A stretch of DNA of 64,000 nucleotides, from the NCBI GenBank assembly GCA_029289235.1, contig JARFTZ010000046.1, positions 372,001 through 436,000 on the forward strand, in the 5' to 3' direction. Source of the DNA: Gammaproteobacteria bacterium (GTDB lineage Bacteria > Pseudomonadota > Gammaproteobacteria > Burkholderiales > Rhodocyclaceae). Shown here one piece after another: positions 1-6,874 of this stretch (position 1 is its first letter; every line of letters starts with the position of its first letter). The translations under genes and the position numbers were made by a program. The notes beneath the pieces were generated by a model. The model was not told the DNA's origin, made no database searches, and saw only the letters and a program-made list of their open reading frames with translations.

Positions 1-61
1 GTCGGTTTCAGTGCGTGTCCTCATGATCGGCTTCGCCAAGGCTCAGGCGGCCCCGCTTCCA

Positions 62-135
62 CCGTCATTCCGGCGAAAGCCGGAATCCAGGTTTTCGGAG
101 CATTTTCTGGATCCCGGCATTCGCCGGAATGACGG
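62..135. repeat. 74-nt long inverted repeat (REP/MITE-like)
   Basis: Two arms of 29 nt face each other across a 16-nt centre. The outer 16 bp (62-77 against 120-135) are perfectly complementary, and the inner 12 bp (79-90 against 107-118) match at 11 positions. The arm motif beginning CCGTCATTCCGGCGAA resembles a palindromic intergenic repeat scattered through many proteobacterial genomes. It lies 25 nt beyond the hydG stop, so its transcript could also form a hairpin that ends or stabilises the hydrogenase mRNA. No U tract follows on either strand. Confidence 0.8.
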
Positions 136-160
136 AGAGCTGAGCGACCCATGGATTCGT

Positions 161-1573
161 TCAGCAATACACATCCCGCTTGCCGGAGCGGATGTGCGCC
201 AACATCTTCTCTGCATTGCGCCGCGTCTTGGCGTCCATCCGGCCGAGCTCGCAGGCGATCGCAGCCTCGCCGGCGCAACGGGCGCTCTGAGAACCATAGT
301 CGGTCAGGTATTCGAGGAAGGTGGTCACCGCGTTGGGGTCGCACTTCTGCTTGATCAGCCCCGGCTTCGCGAGGTCCATGAAGTCCTGGCCGGTGCGGCC
401 GAGGCGGTAGCAGGCGGTGCAGAACGACGGGATGAAGCCCATCGTCGCCAATTCGGCGATGACCTCGTCGAGCGAGCGGTGGTCGCCAAGCTGGAACTGG
501 CCGGCTGCTGTTTCACCTGCGCTGTAGCCGCCCGGGTTGGTGCGGCTGCCGGCGGAGATCTGCGACACGCCGAGCGCGTAGCATTCGCGGCGGATGTCCG
601 CCGATTCGCGCGTCGACAGGATGATCCCGGTGTAGGGCACGGCCAGGCGGAGGATGGCGATGATCTTGCGGAAATCGTCGTCGGAAACCGGCGCCGGCGG
701 ATTGATCGAGACCTCAGACCCGTCCGCCGGCTCCATGCGTGGCACGCTGATGGTGTGGCAGCCGACGCCGAACGCGTCCTCCAGGTGCGCGATGTGCTGC
801 ATCAGGCTGAGAATCTCGAAACGCCAGTCGTGCAGGCCGAACAGCACGCCCATGCCGACGTCGTCGATGCCCGCCTGCATGGCCCGGTCGAGCGCGGTCG
901 CGCGCCAGTCGAAGTCGCGCTTCTTGCCCGACAGATGCACCGCCGCGTAGGTATCACGGTGGTAGGTTTCCTGGAACAGCTGGTAGGTGCCGATCTCGGC
1001 CTGCTTGAGGCGGACGAACTCGTCGACCGTCAGCGGCGCGAGATTGACGTTGAGCCTCCGGATGTGGCCGTGCGCTTCGGTCACGTCATACACCGCGCGG
1101 ATCGCGTCGAGCACGTAGTCGAAGCCGCCGCGCGAGGCGGCATAGCCTTCGCCAGCGACCATCAGCAGGCGCTTGTGCCCCTGTCTTACGAGTTCGCGCA
1201 CGTCGGCGCGGATGCCGTCCATGGAGAGCGCCGTGCGCGCCAGCGCCTTGTTGGCCGAGCGGAACGCGCAGTAGGTGCAGTCGTTGCCGCAGACGTTGGA
1301 AATGTACAGCGGGGCGAACAGCACCATGCGCCGGCCGTAGATTTCTTCCTTGACCTGCCGCGCCGTAGCAAACAGTTCCTCCGCCAGATCCGGCGTGGCA
1401 ATGCCGCACAATGTCGCCACGTCGGTCGCGTCCAGCCCCTTCAACTCGCGCGCCTTGGCCAGCACAGCGCGCACCCGCCCCGGGTCGTACGCTGCACGCG
1501 ACGCCGCGCGCAGCGTTTCTTCGACCTCGGCCGGCCGCAGCCAGTCAGCGGTCATGCTTGCTTTCATGTCCAT
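161..1573 (-). CDS. hydG: [FeFe]-hydrogenase maturase HydG (tyrosine lyase, radical SAM)
   Basis: A protein of 470 aa. HydG cleaves tyrosine to give the CO and CN ligands of the hydrogenase H-cluster. The radical-SAM Cys triad is at C95, C99 and C102 (CGNDCTYC). The C-terminal HydG-specific Fe-S motif CX2CX22C is present exactly as C385, C388 and C411, inside the signature FCTACYRLGRTG; this separates it from ThiH, its closest relative. The ATG at 1573 is chosen because it lies 2 nt after the hydA stop and is preceded by AAGGTGA; an upstream in-frame extension would run into hydA. It is the last gene of the hydrogenase operon seen here. HydE and HydF, which are also needed, are not visible and may lie beyond the left edge or elsewhere. 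Confidence 0.95.
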   Translation of the reverse strand: MDMKASMTADWLRPAEVEETLRAASRAAYDPGRVRAVLAKARELKGLDATDVATLCGIATPDLAEELFATARQVKEEIYGRRMVLFAPLYISNVCGNDCTYCAFRSANKALARTALSMDGIRADVRELVRQGHKRLLMVAGEGYAASRGGFDYVLDAIRAVYDVTEAHGHIRRLNVNLAPLTVDEFVRLKQAEIGTYQLFQETYHRDTYAAVHLSGKKRDFDWRATALDRAMQAGIDDVGMGVLFGLHDWRFEILSLMQHIAHLEDAFGVGCHTISVPRMEPADGSEVSINPPAPVSDDDFRKIIAILRLAVPYTGIILSTRESADIRRECYALGVSQISAGSRTNPGGYSAGETAAGQFQLGDHRSLDEVIAELATMGFIPSFCTACYRLGRTGQDFMDLAKPGLIKQKCDPNAVTTFLEYLTDYGSQSARCAGEAAIACELGRMDAKTRRNAEKMLAHIRSGKRDVYC

Positions 1574-1575
1574 TG

Positions 1576-3381
1576 TCAGGTCACCTTGCCGTCCTGCCCG
1601 CGCAACTCGTCCCATTCTGCGCGGATGTCGGCATCGACGCCGCACGGGCGGGGTTCGTAGTGCGTATGCAGCAGGTGGTGCGCCTTCTCCGAATGCGGCG
1701 CGCCGAGGAAGTCGGCGTAGAGTTTCTGCACCTGCTTGTTGTTGTGCGACTGGCGCACCTTGGCCTTGCGGTCGATGTTGAAGATCGTCTCGCGCCGGCG
1801 CATGGCGTGCGGGATGTAGGCCTTCTTCGAGCGCAGCGTGCCGCCGCCGTCGACGCAGCCGCCCGGGCAGGCCATGATCTCGATGAAATCAAAATTGGCC
1901 TTGCCAGCCAGCACGGCCTCGACGAGCCGCCGCGTGCCTTTCAGGCCGTGGCACATGGCCACGCGGATCTCGCCGTACTCGCGACCGAGATCGACAGTCG
2001 CCGAACGGACGTTGTCGAAGCCGCGCAGTTGCGTGACTTCGATGTGTTCGAGTTCGCGGCCGTTGAGCACGTAGTACATCGTCCGCACGGCGGCTTCCAT
2101 GACCCCGCCGGTGGTGCCGAAGATGGCCCCGGCGCCGGAGTACTCGCTCATCAGCGGGTCGTCGTAGGAAGAAGGCTCCATGTTCTTCAGGTCGATCCCC
2201 TCGCGGCGCAACAGGCGTGCGAATTCGCGCATGGTCAGTACGACGTCGACGTCGGAATAGCCGTTGTGACGCAAGGCCGGGCGAGCCGCCTCTTCCTTCT
2301 TCGCGGTGCAGGGCATGATCGAGATGACCCGCATTTTTTCCGGGTCGAAGCCGCGCTTCTCCGCGAGGTAGGTCTTGGCGATCTTGCCGACCACGGCCTG
2401 CGGCGAGCGGGTCGAGGAAAGCAGCGGCAGGACGGCCGGATAGTGTTTCTCGGCGAAGTTGATCCACGCCGGGCAGCAGGAAGTGAAGACGGGGCGCTGC
2501 TTCTCGGCGAGCTTGCCGAGCAGTTCGGTGCCCTCTTCCATGATCACCACGTCGGCGCCGAAATTGGTGTCGAGGATCACATCGGCGCCGATGCTGCGCA
2601 GCGCGGCGATGATCTGCCCTTCGACGTTGGTCCCCGCCGGCAGGCCGAACTCCTCGCCGAAGCCGACGCGGATCGCCGGGGCCATCTGGAAGACGGTGAC
2701 GATCTCCGGATCGCCGAGATAGTCGAGCACGTCCTGCGTCTGGTCGCGCTCGGCCAGCGCGCCGGTCGGGCAGACCATCACGCACTGACCGCAGGTCACG
2801 CACGGGGAAATGTCGACATTGCCGCCTTTCAGCCGCACCCCGGCGGTCGGGCCCCAGCCGTTCATTTCCAGCGCGTCGATGCCCTGCACATTGCGGCAGA
2901 CGGCGACGCAGCGCTGACAGCGGATGCAGCGGCTGCGGTCGTAGACGATCGGCTGCGTGCCGGTATCGGGTTGCAGGTCTTTCCAGCCTTCGGTATAGCG
3001 GAAGCGGATCTGCTTCAGTCCGACCGAGTTGGCCACCGGCAGCAGTTCGCAGTTGCCGTTGCGCGGGCAGGTCGAACAGTCCTGATGGTGATCGGCCATG
3101 ATCATTTCCATCTGCAGCTGGCGCATCTCCTGCACGATGCGAGTGCGCGTCTGCACGCTCCAGCCCTCGCCCATCGGCGTGTCGCAGGCGGTCAGGTACT
3201 CCGGGGCGGCCTGCCCCGGCCGCAGCACTTCGACCAGGCAGACGCGGCAGGTGCCCGGCGCGTGGTCGATGTCGTTCAGCTCGCAGAGCGTTGGAATGTG
3301 GATGCCCTGGCGGCGGGCCACCTCGAGGATGGTTTCGTTGGCCTGGAATTCGTAGTCTCGTCCGTTGATCGTCGCGTACAT
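1576..3381 (-). CDS. hydA: [FeFe]-hydrogenase catalytic subunit HydA
   Basis: A protein of 601 aa that interconverts H2 with protons and electrons. Domains in order: a 2Fe-2S ferredoxin domain (C33, C45, C48, C66), a His-Cys-ligated cluster (H98, C102, C105, C111), two 4Fe-4S clusters (C152/155/158/162 and C194/197/200/204), then the H-cluster domain. The H-cluster motifs are L1 TSCCPAW (C302, C303), L2 IMPCTAKKEE (C358) and L3 EIMACPGGC (C505, C509). The C-terminus (about 545-577, with HHLLHTHY) is the fused small-subunit region. All catalytic Cys are present. No Tat signal is seen, so it is probably cytoplasmic. The start follows AGGGTGA at the end of the preceding gene, 6 nt after that stop. 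The modular layout matches multimeric NAD(P)-linked or bifurcating hydrogenases rather than the short algal type. Confidence 0.96.
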   Translation of the reverse strand: MYATINGRDYEFQANETILEVARRQGIHIPTLCELNDIDHAPGTCRVCLVEVLRPGQAAPEYLTACDTPMGEGWSVQTRTRIVQEMRQLQMEMIMADHHQDCSTCPRNGNCELLPVANSVGLKQIRFRYTEGWKDLQPDTGTQPIVYDRSRCIRCQRCVAVCRNVQGIDALEMNGWGPTAGVRLKGGNVDISPCVTCGQCVMVCPTGALAERDQTQDVLDYLGDPEIVTVFQMAPAIRVGFGEEFGLPAGTNVEGQIIAALRSIGADVILDTNFGADVVIMEEGTELLGKLAEKQRPVFTSCCPAWINFAEKHYPAVLPLLSSTRSPQAVVGKIAKTYLAEKRGFDPEKMRVISIMPCTAKKEEAARPALRHNGYSDVDVVLTMREFARLLRREGIDLKNMEPSSYDDPLMSEYSGAGAIFGTTGGVMEAAVRTMYYVLNGRELEHIEVTQLRGFDNVRSATVDLGREYGEIRVAMCHGLKGTRRLVEAVLAGKANFDFIEIMACPGGCVDGGGTLRSKKAYIPHAMRRRETIFNIDRKAKVRQSHNNKQVQKLYADFLGAPHSEKAHHLLHTHYEPRPCGVDADIRAEWDELRGQDGKVT

Positions 3382-3387
3382 GATCGG

Positions 3388-5403
3388 TCACCCTGCGATG
3401 GTTGTCGTTGCTGTCGTGGACTTGGCGGCGGCACGGTGCTGCAGCGGTTTTTCGGTCACCACCGAGTAGAGCCGGTAACAACGCAGGCAGCGGCTGGCTT
3501 CCTCGTAGGCGACGTCCTTGGCGATCGTGCCGTCGACTTCGGCAAAACTCCGGATACGCTCATCAGGCGGCAACTCCGGCACACGGGCCGGCGGCTTCTT
3601 CAACGGCGGAGGCTCAAGGCACTCGTTTGCGAGCAGCTTGTTGCGGGCGAGGAAGTTCTGCATGCGCCGCTCCGGAGAGACGCGCACGGCGCCGTCGAGC
3701 AGCCAGGCACGGATGCTGGCGGCGGCCCGCTCGCCGTGGTCGAGCGCATTGACCAGCGTCAGCGGCCCGAGCACACAGTCACCGCCGGCAAAGACGCCCC
3801 TCCGGGACGTTTGCAGGGTATCGGGATCGACCTTGATGCAGTTCCAGCGGTCGAGCTCGATGCCTTCCTCGAGACTAAGCACGCTGTCGTCGACAACCTG
3901 GCCGATGGCGGCGATCAGCCAGTCGCAGGGCAGGTAAGTCTCGGAGTCGGGAATCGGTTCGACGTTGCGCCGCCCCTTGGCATCCTTTTCGGTCTGGCGC
4001 ATCTGCACGAGCTTGACGCCGACCAGGCGGTCGTCCTCGATGACCAGTTCTGAGGGGTTGGTGAGGCAGTGGAAGACGACCCCCTCCTGCTCGGCGGCGT
4101 GCACTTCGTCGCGCTCGGCCGGCATGTCCGCGACGGTGCGGCGATAGACAAGATGCACGGTCGTGGCGCCCATCCGCCGCGCCGAACGCACGCAGTCCAT
4201 GGCGACGTTGCCGCCCCCGACGACGACAACCTCACCCTGCAGCGGGAACGGTTCGCTGTGCTCGACCTGCTTGTGCACCTTGAGCAGGAAGTCGACGCCG
4301 GACAGGTAGCCCTCGGGAAGCAGTTCCTCGTTGCGGATGCCGAGTTGCGAACCGCGGCTCGCGCCGTAGCCGAGAAACACGGCGTCGTAGCCGTGCGCAA
4401 GCAGGTCATCGACCGAAAAATCGCGGCCGAGCACCTTGCCGTAGTGGAACTGGCCGCCGAGCTGGCGGATGAGATCCTCGCTCTCGGCCTTGACCACGTC
4501 CTTCGGCAGCCGATAGCTGGGGATGCCGATCGAGGCCATGCCGCCGGCCGATTGCTGCGCGTCGAAGACATCGACCGCGATCCCGCCGAGCAGCAGTTTG
4601 TAGGCGCAGGTGATCCCCGCCGGGCCGGCGCCGACAACGGCGACGCGTTTGGCAAGCTTCTCGGCGCTCGGGGTCAGGTTAAGCCGGCCGTGCAGCAGCG
4701 CCTGGTCGGCGGCGTAGCGTTTCAACATGCGGATGCCGACCGCGCCCTCGGCGGCGTTGCGCCGGCAGGCGTCCTCGCAGAAGCGTACGCAGACGCGGCC
4801 GCAGGTCGCGGCCATCGAGTACTTGTCGAGCACCACGCCAAGGGCGAAGTCGAACTTGCCGCTCTTGACGCCGTCGATGTAGCGCGGCACGTCGATCTTC
4901 GACGGACAGGCTTCGATGCACGGCGCGGTGGTGTAGGTGAAGCTGTGCTGGAAGACGGCCTGCGCCGGAGTCATTGCCGCAAACTCGCCGGTGAAGTGCG
5001 TCAGCGCGGCATGCAGCGCCCGTGCGCAGTTCTGGCCCATGCCGCAGAGCGAAGTCTGGGTCACTTGCCAGGCGAGGGTTCGCACCTCTTCCAGCGCACC
5101 GGGCCCTGCCATTCCTGCCGAGACCGCCCGAAGCAGGTCACGCAAGCGTTGCGTTCCCACCCGGCACGGGGAGCAACGGCCGCACGATTCGCTGGCCGCC
5201 TGCGTCAGGTACTGGGCAAAGGCTTCGACCAGACAGAGGCTCTCGTCGAGCACCAGAAAACCGCGGTCCGAAATGAAGGCTTTGGTTGCGCTTCCCGGAG
5301 CAATTTCGTCAAGCCCCGACAGCGCAGGAACGGTTCCGCTCCCCTCACCACGGCGCCTGTCGAACGCGACGCCGTCCCACACGCCATACACGTACCGAGC
5401 CAT
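3388..5403 (-). CDS. Hydrogenase-associated NuoF-type Fe-S / GltD-like NAD(P)H oxidoreductase fusion
   Basis: A protein of 671 aa. Residues about 42-140 match only the C-terminal 4Fe-4S domain of NuoF/HydB, with C74, C77, C80 and C120 in SCGRCSPC...LCGMGQNC; the NuoF flavin/NADH domain is missing. Residues about 155-640 are GltD/NfnB-like: Cys clusters (C162, C166, C201, C205, C209, C213), an FAD GAGPAG motif (258-263), a second dinucleotide motif GGGNVAMD (396-403), and a final CLRC pair. A strong RBS (GAGGAGG) precedes the ATG. It is the first gene of the unit with hydA and hydG. By context it should pass electrons between HydA and NAD(P)H. GltD-like partners are known from HydABCSL and Nfn complexes, but no separate HydB or HydC is encoded here. 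Cofactor preference (NADP or NAD) is inferred, not shown. Confidence 0.85.
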   Translation of the reverse strand: MARYVYGVWDGVAFDRRRGEGSGTVPALSGLDEIAPGSATKAFISDRGFLVLDESLCLVEAFAQYLTQAASESCGRCSPCRVGTQRLRDLLRAVSAGMAGPGALEEVRTLAWQVTQTSLCGMGQNCARALHAALTHFTGEFAAMTPAQAVFQHSFTYTTAPCIEACPSKIDVPRYIDGVKSGKFDFALGVVLDKYSMAATCGRVCVRFCEDACRRNAAEGAVGIRMLKRYAADQALLHGRLNLTPSAEKLAKRVAVVGAGPAGITCAYKLLLGGIAVDVFDAQQSAGGMASIGIPSYRLPKDVVKAESEDLIRQLGGQFHYGKVLGRDFSVDDLLAHGYDAVFLGYGASRGSQLGIRNEELLPEGYLSGVDFLLKVHKQVEHSEPFPLQGEVVVVGGGNVAMDCVRSARRMGATTVHLVYRRTVADMPAERDEVHAAEQEGVVFHCLTNPSELVIEDDRLVGVKLVQMRQTEKDAKGRRNVEPIPDSETYLPCDWLIAAIGQVVDDSVLSLEEGIELDRWNCIKVDPDTLQTSRRGVFAGGDCVLGPLTLVNALDHGERAAASIRAWLLDGAVRVSPERRMQNFLARNKLLANECLEPPPLKKPPARVPELPPDERIRSFAEVDGTIAKDVAYEEASRCLRCYRLYSVVTEKPLQHRAAAKSTTATTTIAG

Positions 5404-5483
5404 GCTCCCTCCTCGACAATGAAATGCCCTTCCTTACATTGGCGCGAGCGGCTGACGCAGATCACGCCACAAGGTATTCCTTG

Positions 5484-5511
5484 CTTCCCCACGTTTCTTT
5501 TTGGGGGAAAG
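5484..5511. promoter_or_regulatory. Hairpin in hydrogenase operon leader
   Basis: The arms CTTCCCC and GGGGGAAAG flank a T-rich loop, about 80 nt upstream of the first hydrogenase gene. A short inverted repeat CAAGG-N4-CCTTG sits just beside it (5470-5483), and TTTAAT-GAA-ATTAAA lies further upstream (5548-5562) in a very AT-rich stretch (about 5530-5595). These are plausible operator or leader elements. No consensus FNR or sigma-54 site was found. Confidence 0.35.
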
Positions 5512-5602
5512 ATAGCTGAACTGGCTGCAGTTTAGGCAACTAAATAGTTTAATGAAATTAAATGTTTTTTAATTTTTAGATAATAAAAACAAACGTATCG
5601 GA

Positions 5603-6646
5603 TCAGCCTTGTTCGTGGCCTGTTTTCACGAGACAACCGCTCGCCGCCGAGTCGAAAATGGCCTGCACCACCCGCAGGGTTTGCAGGGCATCACGACCCG
5701 AAACTTTCGGCGCCTCGCCACGAACCACTGCACAGAAATGCCGGAGTTGTCGAACCAGCGGGTCTTCGCCAGACGCCGGAAGCCGCTCACGGGCGAGCGG
5801 AACGCCCCAGCCTTTTTGCTCACCGTAACGCCACAACTCCAGGCGCGGGACGGACAACGCGCCTTCCGTCCCGGAGATCAGGTAGCAGTTTTCGTCATTG
5901 CGCGGATAGAAAGGATTCTCCCCGGCGGTCAGCTCCCAGCTCCACGGACCGACGGCCGTATCGGACACCGTCAGCGTACCCAGCGCGCCGTTGGCAAAAC
6001 GCAGCAGGATCGCCGCCGTATCCTCCACGGAATAGCCGCGCACGGCATTCGACGTCATCGCCTGCACCGTGACAATGTCGCCGCAGAGGAAGCGCAGGTC
6101 GTCGATATCGTGCACCGCGTTGGTCAACACCGGCCCCGCGCCCGGCGAGCGGCGATGCACGGCATCGAAGTAGTCCTGCGCCTTGAGAAGCATCCACTGT
6201 GCCGAGATCGCCGTCACCCGCCCGATCCGGCCATCCTGGACCACCTCGCGTGCCGCCTCGATGACCGGGTTATGCCGCCGGTGATGGCCGACCAGCAAAG
6301 GCACGCCGGCCCGTTCCGCCGCCTCGGTCAATTGCAGTGCGTCGGCCACGTTGTCGGCGATCGGCTTTTCGACCAGCAACGGAATCCCGCGTGCGACGCA
6401 GGCCAGCCCGGCGGGAACGTGCAGGACGTTCGGCGTGGCGATGATCGCGGCATCCGGCTGGAGCCGGTCGAGCATCTCCCTGTAATCGGTAAAGTACGGG
6501 ACCCCGAGCTCCCTTGCGTACGCCGCCGCTTCGGCGGTCGGATCAGCGATCGCCACCAGACGGCACGCCGATTCGTCCCGCATCGTCTCGACATGCTTGC
6601 GCCCGAACAGGCCCGCGCCGATCACGGCAATGCCGATGCATTCCAT
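5603..6646 (-). CDS. Gfo/Idh/MocA family oxidoreductase
   Basis: A protein of 347 aa with an N-terminal Rossmann fold (GAGLFG, residues 10-15) and the family motif VEKPIAD (E93-K94-P95), followed by the alpha/beta C-terminal substrate domain. Members are cytoplasmic NAD(P)-dependent dehydrogenases of sugars, inositols or related polyols; the substrate cannot be read from the sequence. GGGAGATGG serves as RBS. It is transcribed away from the large LuxR-family regulator next to it, which may control it. It also lies directly upstream of the hydrogenase unit on the same strand, but about 200 nt of AT-rich promoter-like DNA separates them. Confidence 0.88.
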   Translation of the reverse strand: MECIGIAVIGAGLFGRKHVETMRDESACRLVAIADPTAEAAAYARELGVPYFTDYREMLDRLQPDAAIIATPNVLHVPAGLACVARGIPLLVEKPIADNVADALQLTEAAERAGVPLLVGHHRRHNPVIEAAREVVQDGRIGRVTAISAQWMLLKAQDYFDAVHRRSPGAGPVLTNAVHDIDDLRFLCGDIVTVQAMTSNAVRGYSVEDTAAILLRFANGALGTLTVSDTAVGPWSWELTAGENPFYPRNDENCYLISGTEGALSVPRLELWRYGEQKGWGVPLARERLPASGEDPLVRQLRHFCAVVRGEAPKVSGRDALQTLRVVQAIFDSAASGCLVKTGHEQG

Positions 6647-6874
6647 CGTTCCATCTCCCTGAAACCATCATCGGCAGCAATGTAGCGAAGCGCCACGGCA
6701 ACGACACCCGACCAAGGTCGGGATGATTCACCCAATCTGCGATGCCGCGAACGAAGCGCCGTATCCCGGGGTAGAATCGGACGAAAACAAGAGATGGGCG
6801 ACCGTCCACCGAGGGAGAACCCCCTGGTTCAGCCGCGTTTTTTTGCCCGGCGTCCAGGACTACAGCGAACAGGC

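Noticed and set aside
1-24. Possible start of a further hydrogenase gene (ATG on the minus strand at 24)
   Set aside because: Only eight codons are visible (MRTRTETD) and no RBS precedes them. The first 61 nt cannot be assigned.
11-1660. Long plus-strand open frame of 549 codons opposite hydG
   Set aside because: Antisense shadow in GC-rich DNA; low-complexity Arg/Ala/His-rich product without any family motif, while the minus strand encodes intact HydG.
1411-4053. Plus-strand open frame of 880 codons opposite hydA and the fusion gene
   Set aside because: Shadow frame; composition dominated by Arg, Ala, Val, His and Asp without domains, spanning two clear genes on the other strand.
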